Counted from the first letter of the stretch, positions 37,931 through 46,794 are shown. The stretch: DNA of 64,000 nucleotides from Edwardsiella tarda ATCC 15947 = NBRC 105688 (GCF_003113495.2 NZ_CP084506.1:1364001-1428000), one strand, 5' to 3'. Translations and numbers: made by a program. The notes: generated by a model not told the origin, from the sequence alone.

Positions 37931-38653
37931 ATGTCAAAATCTATCCCGATGCGAGCTCCCAGCCACTCACCGATCATCGTCGCCCTCGACTATGCCGACC
38001 AGAACGCCGCGCTGGCGCTGGTGGACGCCCTCGATCCGCGTGACTGCCGTCTGAAGATCGGTAAAGAGATGTTTACCCTGTTCGGGCCGCAACTGGTGCG
38101 TACCCTGCAACAGCGTGGCTTCGATATCTTTCTGGATCTCAAGTTCCATGATATTCCCCATACCGTGGCGCGGGCCGTCGCGGCGGCGGCGGAACTGGGC
38201 GTCTGGATGGTTAACGTGCATGCCAGCGGCAGCGCTCGCATGATGACGGCCGCACGTGAGGCGCTGCTGCCTTATGGCGCCGAGGCCCCTTTGCTGATCG
38301 CGGTGACCGTGCTGACCAGTATGGAGCAGGCCGATCTGCAGGCCATCGGTATCGATATGGCGCCGGCCGACTATGCCGAGCGCCTGGCGCGTCTGAGTCA
38401 GGAGTGTGGTTTGGATGGGGTGGTGTGTTCGGCCCAGGAGGCGGTACGCCTCAAGGCCTGCTGTGGCCCGGCGTTTAATTTGGTCACCCCGGGTATCCGC
38501 CCGCAGGGGAGCGACGCCGGGGATCAGCGGCGCATCATGACGCCGCAACAGGCGCTTCAAGCCGGTGTCGATTACATGGTGATCGGTCGCCCGATCACCC
38601 AGGCGGCAAAGCCGGCCGAGGCATTGCACGCCATTCTGGCGAGCCTAGCATAA
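37931..38653 (+). CDS. pyrF: Orotidine 5'-phosphate decarboxylase
   Basis: PyrF makes UMP from OMP. The 240-residue TIM barrel has the signature ALDYADQ and [13 protein letters not shown], the catalytic [16 protein letters not shown], and the phosphate-binding TPGIRP and YMVIGRPIT. It lies 122 bases after lapB and 21 before yciH, the E. coli order lapB-pyrF-yciH. Confidence 0.97.
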   Translation: MSKSIPMRAPSHSPIIVALDYADQNAALALVDALDPRDCRLKIGKEMFTLFGPQLVRTLQQRGFDIFLDLKFHDIPHTVARAVAAAAELGVWMVNVHASGSARMMTAAREALLPYGAEAPLLIAVTVLTSMEQADLQAIGIDMAPADYAERLARLSQECGLDGVVCSAQEAVRLKACCGPAFNLVTPGIRPQGSDAGDQRRIMTPQQALQAGVDYMVIGRPITQAAKPAEALHAILASLA

Positions 38654-38674
38654 CGAGAGATAGAGAACCGAGTC

Positions 38675-39001
38675 ATGCAAGAGAGTAACAGTCGTTTGGT
38701 CTACTCCACCGCCAGCGGGCGTATCCAGCAGGAGGCGGCGCCGATCGCGCGCCCGAAAGGGGACGGCATCGTACGTATTCAGCGCCAAACCAGCGGGCGT
38801 AAGGGGAAAGGCGTCTGCGTGATCAGCGGGCTGGATCTGGATGATGGCGCGACGCAGGCGCTGGCGGCCGAGCTGAAGAAGCGCTGTGGCTGCGGCGGTA
38901 GCGTGCGTGACGGGATGATCGAGATCCAGGGCGATAAACGCGATTTACTGAAACAGCTGCTGGAGGCGAAAGGCCTGCGGGTGAAGTTGGCTGGCGGTTA
39001 A
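38675..39001 (+). CDS. yciH: SUI1/eIF1-like translation factor YciH
   Basis: This 108-residue protein has a SUI1 domain (QTSGRKGKGVCVISGL, LKKRCGCGGSVRDGMIEIQGDKRDLL) related to eukaryotic eIF1. In E. coli YciH can discriminate against non-canonical initiation in vitro and under stress. It ends the lapAB-pyrF-yciH run and is followed by a terminator. Confidence 0.94.
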   Translation: MQESNSRLVYSTASGRIQQEAAPIARPKGDGIVRIQRQTSGRKGKGVCVISGLDLDDGATQALAAELKKRCGCGGSVRDGMIEIQGDKRDLLKQLLEAKGLRVKLAGG

Positions 39002-39037
39002 GGGCGGCGCTTCGCCGCCATCGCGTGTGAAGACAAG

Positions 39038-39063
39038 AAAGCCGGCATGCTTGCCGGCTTTTT
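39038..39063 (+). terminator. Intrinsic terminator after yciH
   Basis: GCCGGCA (39041-39047) pairs with TGCCGGC (39052-39058) around TGCT and is followed by five Ts. The As in front allow some action on the convergent osmB. Confidence 0.9.
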
Positions 39064-39094
39064 CATGCCTACGACCGGGGTGAGCCGAGCGACA

Positions 39095-39313
39095 TCACTT
39101 GCCGACCTGATGGCCGATCAGCCCGCCGATGGCGGCTCCGCCGACGGTACCCAGCGCGCTACCATCGGTCAGGATGGCGCCACCGATCGCACCGGCACCG
39201 GCGCCGATGGCGGTATTGCGATCGCGTTTAGACATGTTGGAACAGGCACTGAGGGAGGCGACCAGGGCAAGCGCTAAGGCGACGCTGGTGGCACGTTTCA
39301 TGGTGAGGTTCAT
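39095..39313 (-). CDS. osmB: Osmotically inducible lipoprotein OsmB
   Basis: OsmB is a 72-residue outer-membrane lipoprotein induced by osmotic and envelope stress in E. coli. It has a lipobox LSAC (Cys24), the SKRDRNTAIGAGAGAIGGAI stretch, and a glycine-zipper end (GTVGGAAIGGLIGHQVGK). AAGGAG lies six bases before the ATG at 39313, which decides this start over the ATG four codons on. The yciH-osmB order matches E. coli. Confidence 0.95.
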   Translation of the reverse strand: MNLTMKRATSVALALALVASLSACSNMSKRDRNTAIGAGAGAIGGAILTDGSALGTVGGAAIGGLIGHQVGK

Positions 39314-39474
39314 GTTGGGCTCCTTACTGCGTCCGACACGTTTTAAGTATAGTTGAGGCGTGGCGGAACCGGCTGATAATGAGAGCAGTATAGGTGCCGG
39401 AGAATTTATCGACAGGTAAATAGTCTGATTTCTGTCGCCCTCGGCGCAGGTGACGAGGGCGACAGCGTGTGGGG

Positions 39475-40137
39475 TTAGGCGTGCGGTTGCCGACGGCGGC
39501 GCAGGAGGAGTAACAGGGTGCCGATCAGGCCGCTGACCAGCAAGACCACCGGCAGGACGATGAGGATCGACATCACCTGATCCTGATGCTGTTTGACGAA
39601 GGGGATGTGGCTGATGGCCAGCCCTAACCCCAGCACCACGCCGACCCAGAGCAGGGCACTGATCCAGTTGAAGATCTGAAAGCGTGTGCTACGCAGTCCC
39701 GATAGCCCGGCGAGTACCGGCAGGATGGTGCGTACGAAGGCCAGGAAACGGCCGATGAGCAACGCCATCAAACCGTGGCGATGGAAAAGATTGTAAGCGC
39801 GTTGATGGTATTGTGGCGGCAGGCGTAACAGCCAGCCTTGTACCAAACGAGTATCGCCCAGCCAACGCCCCTGCAAGTAGCTGAGCCAGCACCCTAGGCT
39901 AGAGGCGATGACCAGCAGGCACAGGGTGGGGAAAAAGGGGAGTACCGAACGCGCGATGAGCGCACCGGATAGCAGCAACAGGCTGTCACCCGGTAGAAAG
40001 GCGGCGGGAAGCAAACCATTCTCTAAGACCAAAGTCGTAAATAGAATGGCGTAAATAATCCAGACTACGTGCGGATCGCTTAGCACGGCGAAATCTTGGG
40101 CCCACAGTGCATGCAGGATCTCTTTGATGACTTCCAT
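39475..40137 (-). CDS. yghB: DedA-family inner-membrane protein, YghB-like
   Basis: DedA proteins help keep the proton gradient and cell division working and probably move lipid carriers. E. coli YghB and YqjA are partly redundant. The 220-residue protein has the family motifs [29 protein letters not shown], and [19 protein letters not shown], with about five membrane segments. From memory the DPHVV, GALIA and [12 protein letters not shown] stretches fit YghB better than YqjA. It stands alone here. Confidence 0.85.
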   Translation of the reverse strand: MEVIKEILHALWAQDFAVLSDPHVVWIIYAILFTTLVLENGLLPAAFLPGDSLLLLSGALIARSVLPFFPTLCLLVIASSLGCWLSYLQGRWLGDTRLVQGWLLRLPPQYHQRAYNLFHRHGLMALLIGRFLAFVRTILPVLAGLSGLRSTRFQIFNWISALLWVGVVLGLGLAISHIPFVKQHQDQVMSILIVLPVVLLVSGLIGTLLLLLRRRRQPHA

Positions 40138-40544
40138 TACCTTACCTTAATTAACCACGAACGGATGCCAGAGGGAAAAGGACGAGCGACTCGTTGCCAT
40201 CCCGGTAACCAGACTGGTCGCCGATTCGGTGAGCCGTGATACCCCAAATATCAGACAAGTTCGCAGGATAGCGTGACGTGACGATGGTACCATAAATAAG
40301 ATAATACAATTGTAAATCAGTCTGAAATAGCGTGCGGGAATGTGACCGCCTTGGAAATCTACGCGGCGCGCCGTTGAAAAAACGCGCATATATCGCGCAT
40401 TGCGCAACGGGGGCGTGGGGAGAGCCTGTTAGGCTAGCTTAACCGAGGACACAGACTGATACAGAATGGGCTGTGGCACAACAGATTGCCCCTTTTCTTG
40501 TCCGTTTGACGCATTAGGATAGTAGCAAAACATTTCTAGAGGAA
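40138..40544. promoter_or_regulatory. Divergent region between yghB and a secreted-protein gene
   Basis: These 407 bases should hold promoters for both neighbours. Positions 40384-40398 (GCGCATATATCGCGC) form an imperfect palindrome, and GCGCA recurs at 40402-40406. AGAGGAA (40535-40541) is the ribosome site of the rightward gene. No named operator is recognisable. Confidence 0.35.
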
Positions 40545-41087
40545 ATGATGATGAATAAACCCTTTCTATGGCTCGGCGCCAGCTTGATGGCATGGTATGC
40601 CGCCAGTGCCTCGGCGGAGCCTAGCACCTCGGTGACGATCGCGACCCCGCATCCGGTCATCAGCGCGCCTTCGAGCGGCGTGGCCCCGACCAGTGCGGCC
40701 ACGACGAACACGGCCGCGAGCGCGGCGCAAGCTCAGGTCAAGGTACCTGCCGCTAGCCTGCGTTATGAGCAGGCGTTGCAGTTGGCCTTTTATCATGAGG
40801 TCTATCGGCGTTGTAACCAGCAGAACAGCCTGTCGCCGTTGTATAACACCACGGTAGACGCGTTACGTACGGTCACCTCGTTGGGGGAGAAGAATCGCCT
40901 GACGGATCTGCTGTATAACGAGATGGCCGGTAACGCATTGGGGTTGGCGATGGCCAGCGACCCCGATCGCCAGCGTTGTATCGTGGCGGGTGACATCTAT
41001 CAGCAATTGCTGAATAGCGATGCGCCTCATGCCCTGCAACAAGATTTCCGCCTGCAATTGCCGAGCAATGCGCTGCCGGCTGCCTGA
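40545..41087 (+). CDS. Unrecognised exported protein
   Basis: This 180-residue frame follows an AGAGGAA ribosome site and begins with three ATGs (40545, 40548, 40551), any of which may serve. A signal peptide (about residues 1-24, ASASA before EPSTS) is followed by an Ala/Ser/Thr/Pro-rich linker to about residue 70. A helical domain comes next (LRYEQALQLAFYHEVYRRCNQQ) with two cysteines (RRCNQ and RQRCIV) that could form a disulfide in the periplasm. It ends in LPSNALPAA. I do not recognise the family. It stands alone, convergent with the MocR-type regulator. Confidence 0.7.
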   Translation: MMMNKPFLWLGASLMAWYAASASAEPSTSVTIATPHPVISAPSSGVAPTSAATTNTAASAAQAQVKVPAASLRYEQALQLAFYHEVYRRCNQQNSLSPLYNTTVDALRTVTSLGEKNRLTDLLYNEMAGNALGLAMASDPDRQRCIVAGDIYQQLLNSDAPHALQQDFRLQLPSNALPAA

Positions 41088-41117
41088 GCGGCGCGACGCC
41101 GCCCCATGGCGTGCTCT

Positions 41118-42575
41118 TTAGACCAACGCCAACTCCTTGGCCGCCCGGGCGATGATTTCCAGCGCCCGGCGGATCTTCACCGCCGACAAGGCACTGAAGC
41201 CAAATAGCATCAACGGCGCGCCGTCGTGCTCCAGGTAGGCGCGCTCCGAGCCGTTACACATACTCTGTAGGGTATCGAAACGCACGCCGTCGCGTAGGCA
41301 GCGTTCGCGTAGGCGATTGACGCTCTGTGCGCTGAGATCGGTCTTGAGCGTCAGGTGGAGACCGGATGAGGTGCCTAACAGACGGGCGCGGGGGAACAGG
41401 GCGCACAATCCCTCACGCAGTAGCGCCTGGCGAGCGGCATACTCCAACTCCAGCTTACGCAGGTGACGGTGATAGCCTTGATCCGACATAAAATCGGCGA
41501 GGAACTGTTGGTAGAGCCAACTGGCGCCGTGATTCCATAACGCCTTTAGATTGAGGATGGGATCGACCAGTCGATCCGGGCAGACCATGAAACCGAGCCG
41601 CATCCCTGGACCGAGCGTCTTCGAAAAGCTACTCAGATAGATCACGTTGTTAGCGTCTTCCAGCGACTTGAGCGCGGGTAACGGCTGGGTGCCATACAGG
41701 AAGGTGGTATCGTAGTCGTCCTCGATCACATAGGCATTCGAGCGGCGCGACCAGTCGAGCAGGGCCAGGCGGCGCGTCAGCGGTAGGGTGCTGCCGACCG
41801 GGTATTGGTGCGAAGGGGTGACGTAGGCTAATGCACACTGCTGTTCGGGGAGTAGCTCTGTACGTAGCCCACACTCATCGACCGGGATGGCATGGATCTG
41901 CGGGGCGAAGCTAGTAAACAGATTCCAGGCTCCGGGGTAGCAGGGCGACTCGACGGCGATATGCTCCTGCGGCGTCAACAAGGTTCGCGCCAGTAAGGCC
42001 AACCCCTCCTGTACACCGTTGGTGATGATGATGTGCTGGGCATCGGTATGGATACCGCGCGCCGCCGCCAGGTATTTGACCAGCTCCTGGCGTAGCGAGA
42101 GCAGACCGGCCGGTGGATGGTAGCGGGTCATCAGCAGATGCTTGCTGCGCGAGGCTTTGTTGTTCCAGCTGCGCCAACGTTGCCAGGGAAAGGCCGACTC
42201 GTCCGGGTTGCCCAGGCTGAAGAACAGTGGGCTGTCGACGTCGACATAGGTTTCAGGCGCCTGGGTGCGCAGTACACTGGGGGGATGGTCCAGCTCATGG
42301 CGCGCCGTCGGCGTCTCCGGGAGATCGATGTGGCTGGCGTAGATCACGTCGTAGCCCACGCCGGGCCGGCTGGCGATAAACCCCTCTTGCAGTAGCTTTT
42401 CATACACGGCGGTGATGGTATTGCGCGATACGTGTAGCTTGCCGCCCAGTTCGCGGATCGAGGGCAGCCGCTCGCCATGGCGTAATGAGCCATCATGCAG
42501 CGCGGTGTGAAATTGCTGATAGAGTTGCGTTTGTAACGCCAGCGGGCTGTTGCGATCCAGAGTAAACGACAGCAT
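41118..42575 (-). CDS. MocR-type GntR/aminotransferase-fold transcriptional regulator
   Basis: The 485-residue protein joins an N-terminal winged helix of the GntR type (LPSIRELGGKLHVSRNTITAVYEKLLQEGFI, about residues 38-70) to a class I aminotransferase-like domain. The latter has VIEDDYDTTFLY and the PLP lysine in SSFSKTLGPGMRLGF. MocR regulators sense PLP or amino compounds. The ATG at 42575 is chosen over a TTG at 42587, and neither has a clear ribosome site. Its target is unknown: the genes on either side are a secreted protein and a small membrane protein. Confidence 0.88.
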   Translation of the reverse strand: MLSFTLDRNSPLALQTQLYQQFHTALHDGSLRHGERLPSIRELGGKLHVSRNTITAVYEKLLQEGFIASRPGVGYDVIYASHIDLPETPTARHELDHPPSVLRTQAPETYVDVDSPLFFSLGNPDESAFPWQRWRSWNNKASRSKHLLMTRYHPPAGLLSLRQELVKYLAAARGIHTDAQHIIITNGVQEGLALLARTLLTPQEHIAVESPCYPGAWNLFTSFAPQIHAIPVDECGLRTELLPEQQCALAYVTPSHQYPVGSTLPLTRRLALLDWSRRSNAYVIEDDYDTTFLYGTQPLPALKSLEDANNVIYLSSFSKTLGPGMRLGFMVCPDRLVDPILNLKALWNHGASWLYQQFLADFMSDQGYHRHLRKLELEYAARQALLREGLCALFPRARLLGTSSGLHLTLKTDLSAQSVNRLRERCLRDGVRFDTLQSMCNGSERAYLEHDGAPLMLFGFSALSAVKIRRALEIIARAAKELALV

Positions 42576-42667
42576 AGCAGATACCAAAGAGGGTTAACGT
42601 ACTGAAAGCACAGCTATCAGCATAGCGGATCGTACGGTGCACACGCAATGCGCCATGCGTCGTATGC

Positions 42668-42784
42668 TCAGCTTACCATGAAGTAGTAGAGGTCAAAGGC
42701 CAACAGTAACAGCGACACGACGAGGTAAAAAATCAGGTGATGGCGCACATTTTCGATTAGGCGTTGCAACAGACGGTCGAGCAT
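42668..42784 (-). CDS. 38-residue single-span membrane protein
   Basis: An ATG at 42784 follows GAGG at four bases and opens MLDRLLQRLIENVRHHLIFY, then a strongly hydrophobic stretch (about residues 18-36) ending DLYYFMVS before TGA at 42668-42670. A basic head and one membrane segment suggest an N-in small inner-membrane protein. It lies 76 bases after the LuxR-type gene in the same direction and 92 bases before the MocR-type gene. I do not recognise it. Without homologues it could be chance, but the ribosome site, length and composition are persuasive. Confidence 0.5.
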   Translation of the reverse strand: MLDRLLQRLIENVRHHLIFYLVVSLLLLAFDLYYFMVS

Positions 42785-42860
42785 GATGCCTCACGGCACA
42801 GAAAGCGGGATCCGAGTATAGGAAAAACCCGCCAGCCCCTCAAGCCTCGCCACGCAATCC

Positions 42861-43463
42861 TTAATAGAGATGACGCAGCAGATTATACAGATAACAGAGC
42901 TCGATGCGGTTTCTCACGCGCATTTTTTCGATGATGCGTCGCTTATGGGCGTAGATGGTGCGTGGACTCAGGCGTAGACGTTGGGCGATACGATGATTGG
43001 CGATCTGTTGCATCCAGTCGTGTAGTACGGTGATCTCGCGGGGGGTTAGCAACGGCCAGGCTCCGTAGATCTGCGCGATCTGGTCGCTGGGCGTTAGCGA
43101 TGACTGGGGCGGCTGGCGACCGATCAGATGGAGCAACGTCAGCGTCATCTTTTTATTAATTAAATAAATACCATTTTGTAGATATAACGGTTGTTTAGTA
43201 TAGGGGTAGTGCGCCTCGGTATAAATAAAGCTTATTGCGCGTCGAGGACGATGGAGAAAAGTCTGTAAGTCGCTACTTATCGCATGATGTTGGCAATAAA
43301 GGCTGAGATTGGCGAAAATAAAGTCTGTCTGTGCTGTTGCGTGGTCATCATTAATTTTGGTGATATCATCGACATAATTAATATTGATATTTTCCTCATC
43401 CTTAATAAATAAATCGATGCCCATTTGGGTATAGCGGCAGGGTTCAATAACCAATAACTCCAT
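42861..43463 (-). CDS. LuxR/RcsA-like transcriptional regulator
   Basis: The ATG at 43463 follows AAAGGA and gives 200 residues, beginning MELLVIEPCRYTQMGIDLF. The open frame continues 42 codons upstream without a ribosome site. The N-terminal half resembles a degenerate receiver domain without the usual paired acidic residues. The C-terminal GerE-type HTH reads LTPREITVLHDWMQQIANHRIAQRLRLSPRTIYAHKRRIIEKM. This layout resembles RcsA and BglJ, which partner RcsB. The coding sequence from about 43137 to 43460 is clearly more AT-rich than its neighbours, a sign of recent transfer or relaxed selection. Its targets are unknown. Confidence 0.8.
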   Translation of the reverse strand: MELLVIEPCRYTQMGIDLFIKDEENININYVDDITKINDDHATAQTDFIFANLSLYCQHHAISSDLQTFLHRPRRAISFIYTEAHYPYTKQPLYLQNGIYLINKKMTLTLLHLIGRQPPQSSLTPSDQIAQIYGAWPLLTPREITVLHDWMQQIANHRIAQRLRLSPRTIYAHKRRIIEKMRVRNRIELCYLYNLLRHLY

Positions 43464-43968
43464 GACTCGTCCTTTAGCGATAGCAGCGACCACAACCACG
43501 TGCTGTGGTGCGGTGTCAGGCACCATACTTGGCGCACTCCCGTGACTAGGCAGGACACGGGTGATAGGGAATAGAGGATAACGGCCCAAGGCGTATTAAA
43601 CCCACAAACTAATTTTTTTGTTGTAGCGTGTCAATGGAAAAGCCGAGCATCTGTCTGTGGTTGGGAATTATTTTTCTCGCGCCAGAAAATAGATAAATAA
43701 TAAAAATATCTCGTTATATTAAAATAAATATTAGCGAGTGACATTGACGGTATGATGAGCGCAGGCGGTACGGTTAGGCTTCGTGTTCGCGTATGAGATG
43801 GATAAAGGGAATGATGACGAGGTGGCTCTCGTCCTCCACCTCTTGCACCATCATCGCATCAAGCTAACACGCCAGCACCGTGTCTCTGATCCCGTGGGGC
43901 CGGGAGGGAGACAAACGTAAGCCGCCCCCTCACCATGGTGTAGGGGGCGGGGCGTTTCCCGCCGCCGA
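43464..43968. other. AT-rich noncoding stretch between the RcsA-like gene and solA
   Basis: The part from about 43600 to 43740 is strongly AT-rich (runs such as AATAATAAAAATATC and TTAAAATAAATATTAG), as is common for H-NS-silenced promoters. An ATG frame at 43798 of 40 codons has no ribosome site and is not accepted. CCGCCCCCT (43922-43930) pairs with AGGGGGCGG (43942-43950) just after the solA stop and may end that gene, although no T-run follows leftward. Confidence 0.5.
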
Positions 43969-45093
43969 TTAGTGAGCGGGCGTTCCCCAACGGTCGAGAC
44001 GAAACGGGCTCAGATCGAGCGCCGGCATTTCATCGTGTGCCAGGGCGAGCGCCAGTTCGGCCAACGCCGGCGCAAACTTAAACCCCTGACTACCGAGGCC
44101 GGCCACCACGATAATCGCCGAAGCCCCGGGCAGTCGGTCGAGAATGAGACGATCGTCGGGTGTTGAGGCGACGCTGGCGATCTCCCCGCGTAGGCAGGGA
44201 CCGACTTGGGGGAGAAATTGTTGCAGGTAGTCGTGGATCGCCTCATCTTCTCGGGCGTCGCGGGCACTGGGACAATGTGCAGGTGGGACGATGGGGAGAC
44301 CGCCATCGTAACGTCCCGCCTTGAGGGCACCATCCACGGCGGGAAAGCTATAGAAGTAGCGGCCCTGCGGCGTCAGGGTGTGCAACGCAGGGAAGTGACG
44401 AGCCTCGCTGAAACTCGCCCCCGCTTGATACCAGGCGAAGGGTTTACACCAGATACGCAGCGGTAGTGCGGGTAACAGGCTGTGGGTCCCGCTGCCGGCA
44501 CAGACGATGACGCGCCGGGCATGCCAGTCGCCCTGCGGGGCGCATAGACGAACGCCATCCCCTTCGGCTTGTAAGGTATGTAATGGGCAGTCGAAGTGTA
44601 GTCGGGCCCCGAGATCGGCCGCCTTCTCGATCAGGGTAGCGATGGCCAGATGGCACTTGAGGTAGCCGGCATCCGGCTCCAGTAGGGCAGCGTAGGTCTC
44701 CGGGAGGCGGATGGTCGGCCAACGCTCAACGAGGGCCTCCCGGCTTAGGAGGTCGAGCGTCACGCCTTGCTGGTGCGCACTGGCCTGGATACCGCGCATG
44801 AAGGCGCTGTGTCGGGGGCCGAGGCTCAGCACGCCGCAACGATGAAACAGGGGGAGCGCGCTGATCTCCTCTAACGCCAGCCAGAGTCGCTGTGACCGCA
44901 GGGCCAAGGCGGCGTACTGTGGCGTGATGGCGTCGGTATGGCGCATTAGGCGGGTATCGCCATGATGGCTTCCCAGACGATGGGGGGGAGAATGGCGGTC
45001 GAACAGGGCGACATTGAGGCCGGCCAGGGCAGCATAGTAACCGGCGGCGGCGCCGACAGAGCCACTGCCAACGATTGCCAGATCATAGTCCAT
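43969..45093 (-). CDS. solA: N-methyl-L-tryptophan oxidase-like flavoenzyme
   Basis: SolA-type enzymes oxidise N-methyl amino acids using covalent FAD. The ATG at 45093 (MDYDLAIVGSGSVGAAAGYYA) has GGAGG five bases upstream, so the GTG five codons earlier is not used. The dinucleotide motif and GSHHGDTRLMRH are present. The FAD-linking cysteine is kept in VGPCLRGEIA. It is divergent elsewhere: the usual RHAYGEG stretch is replaced by RHTDAITP, and the conserved GHGFKF reads SQGFKF, so substrate range may differ. Synteny with bssS and dinI matches E. coli solA-bssS-dinI. Confidence 0.82.
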   Translation of the reverse strand: MDYDLAIVGSGSVGAAAGYYAALAGLNVALFDRHSPPHRLGSHHGDTRLMRHTDAITPQYAALALRSQRLWLALEEISALPLFHRCGVLSLGPRHSAFMRGIQASAHQQGVTLDLLSREALVERWPTIRLPETYAALLEPDAGYLKCHLAIATLIEKAADLGARLHFDCPLHTLQAEGDGVRLCAPQGDWHARRVIVCAGSGTHSLLPALPLRIWCKPFAWYQAGASFSEARHFPALHTLTPQGRYFYSFPAVDGALKAGRYDGGLPIVPPAHCPSARDAREDEAIHDYLQQFLPQVGPCLRGEIASVASTPDDRLILDRLPGASAIIVVAGLGSQGFKFAPALAELALALAHDEMPALDLSPFRLDRWGTPAH

Positions 45094-45202
45094 CTCCGCC
45101 TCCGTCACGCGGCTACGCGTTAGATTGGTGTGCAGGAGAGGCGCCTAGGCGGCCTCTCTGTTTAGTGTATACCGGGATGGTCTAGGGCGCCTGGGTGCCC
45201 AA

Positions 45203-45228
45203 AGAAAAACACCGCCTGGCGGCGGTGT
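45203..45228 (-). terminator. Intrinsic terminator of bssS
   Basis: Leftward, ACACCGCC pairs perfectly with GGCGGTGT around a four-base loop and runs into TTTTC, nine bases after the bssS stop. Confidence 0.88.
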
Positions 45229-45237
45229 AGGGGAAGG

Positions 45238-45492
45238 TTAATGCTTGATGTAATCAATCTGTTGGTAATCGCTGTCCTCGATCTTGGCGATACCGGCCTC
45301 GAGGATGGTGATGAGCTGCCGGGCCACATCGGTGGTCAACCATAATGTGCGGTCGACGCGGGCATCCTCCGGGGGTTGATCTTGCGATGAAAGGTAGTGA
45401 AGACGGATCATTAAGGCATCATAACTGTCGACGGTACTGATATCCCAACCGATAACCGGGTGCGTCTGGATCACTTCATCTTTGCCGTTCAT
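45238..45492 (-). CDS. bssS: Biofilm regulator BssS
   Basis: BssS is an 84-residue cytoplasmic protein tied to biofilm and indole/AI-2 signalling in E. coli. Its mechanism is unknown. EVIQTHPVIGWDISTVDSYDALMIRLHY and TLWLTTDVARQLITILEAGIAKIE match E. coli BssS closely. It lies between solA and dinI as in E. coli, with its own terminator. Confidence 0.95.
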   Translation of the reverse strand: MNGKDEVIQTHPVIGWDISTVDSYDALMIRLHYLSSQDQPPEDARVDRTLWLTTDVARQLITILEAGIAKIEDSDYQQIDYIKH

Positions 45493-45679
45493 AAGACCCC
45501 CTTAAGCGTAGTCACTGAAATACGTACTAACGAGGAGCAATAAGCTAGGATCAACAAACGCATGCCATGCGCCTTTTCAGTATATGCTTCCGCGTCGTGG
45601 GCGATAGTTTTTTTCTGCGTCCACCAGAAAAAACGTGACTTAGCAAGCTATTAGCGCCAGGGATCAGGCCGATAGCACC

Positions 45680-45928
45680 TTATTCCGGGTAATCGGGGTT
45701 GAACCAGTCGTCGGCGCTCTCCCAGGTCTCTTGCAGGATGGTCTCGATGATCTCCCGGTCGCTCTTGTTTCCCCCTAGGACACTCAGGTTGTTGGCGCCG
45801 GCCTGGCGTACCTGCACGATACAATCGGGGTAGTGTGGTTGAATACGGCGAGAAAACTCGTGCCGAAAGGCATCAAGCGCCCCGTCGGGTAGCGGGTTGC
45901 GCTTGTCCAGAGTCAGTTCAATGCGCAT
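45680..45928 (-). CDS. dinI: DNA-damage-inducible protein I
   Basis: DinI stabilises RecA filaments and tempers the SOS response. The 82-residue protein begins MRIELTLDKRNPLPDGALDAF and ends with the acidic helix ETWESADDWFNPDYPE, which mimics DNA when binding RecA. A near-perfect LexA box stands about 24 bases upstream. In E. coli pyrC follows dinI. Here yciT is the upstream neighbour. Confidence 0.95.
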   Translation of the reverse strand: MRIELTLDKRNPLPDGALDAFRHEFSRRIQPHYPDCIVQVRQAGANNLSVLGGNKSDREIIETILQETWESADDWFNPDYPE

Positions 45929-45951
45929 GGTTCACTCCTCATGAGTAATAT

Positions 45952-45971
45952 TACTGTAAATATATACAGTA
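45952..45971 (-). promoter_or_regulatory. LexA box of dinI
   Basis: TACTGTAAATATATACAGTA differs from the ideal SOS box by a single base, with CTGT and ACAG arms eight bases apart. Its position just upstream of dinI implies tight SOS control. Confidence 0.93.
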
Positions 45972-46026
45972 ATGCAGACCCAGTGCAAGGGTGGACGCAG
46001 GATTTTTTTCTTTCTTCGCGCGCGCC

Positions 46027-46794
46027 TCAGCGAATGCCACTCTCGGAGACTTTATCGACGGCGATCCCCAACGCCTCCAGCTGTTCTCGCTGCGTATCGG
46101 CGAGGCGATAGTCGGTGATCACTCGACTGATGGCGGAGGCAGGCAGCACGGGGTTGGGATGGATCTGGCCGAACTTCGAGGCGTCGGTCAGGATGATATT
46201 CTGCGCCCCCTTGGCCAGCACCGTATTGACCACCTCGGCCCGCATCATGTCGCGCCCGGTAAAACCGGTATCGGGATGGAAACCGTCGATGCCGATAAAG
46301 GCCTTACTGAAATGGACCTGTTGGATACACTGACGTGTCAACGGGCCGACCACCGTCTCGCTACGCTTCTGGTACATCCCCCCCATCAGGATGACATCGC
46401 AGTCGGTCTCCTTGAGGAGGTGGGCGATATAGGTGCTGACGGTGACCAAGGTGATGTGCTTGCGCTCGGCCAGGTAGCGCGCCAACAGGGCATTAGTGCT
46501 GCCGCTTTCGATGAAAATGGTCTCCCCATCCTCAACCAGCGAGGCGGCATAGGCGGCCAGCTGTTGCTTCAGGGTGAAGTTAATCCTCATACGCGCATCG
46601 ACCTCTTCGCTCTCTTCGCTTTCCAGGGCGGTGGCGAAACCGTGTACCCGCTTGAGGTAGTTGCGTTTCTCTAGCAGTGTCAGATCCTGGCGGATGGTGA
46701 CCTCGGAAACCTGGCAGATCTGCGCCAGTTCGGCGACGCTGATGCGGCGTTTGTCGTTAACTAATTGCAGAATAAGCTGTTGTCTGGCGTTCAT
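46027..46794 (-). CDS. yciT: DeoR-family regulator YciT
   Basis: The 255-residue protein has a DeoR-type HTH ([36 protein letters not shown], about residues 17-52) and a sugar-phosphate sensing domain with [13 protein letters not shown] and [22 protein letters not shown]. The last stretch is nearly identical to E. coli YciT. YciT is linked to osmotic-stress genes in E. coli and sits next to osmB there. Here it lies about 7 kb from osmB. It is divergent from ndh, so the gap between them serves both. Confidence 0.9.
   Translation of the reverse strand: MNARQQLILQLVNDKRRISVAELAQICQVSEVTIRQDLTLLEKRNYLKRVHGFATALESEESEEVDARMRINFTLKQQLAAYAASLVEDGETIFIESGSTNALLARYLAERKHITLVTVSTYIAHLLKETDCDVILMGGMYQKRSETVVGPLTRQCIQQVHFSKAFIGIDGFHPDTGFTGRDMMRAEVVNTVLAKGAQNIILTDASKFGQIHPNPVLPASAISRVITDYRLADTQREQLEALGIAVDKVSESGIR

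Noticed and set aside
43798..43920. A 40-codon frame starting MDKGNDDEVALV
   Set aside because: No ribosome site, no membrane or domain signal, and it ends near the solA terminator-like hairpin.
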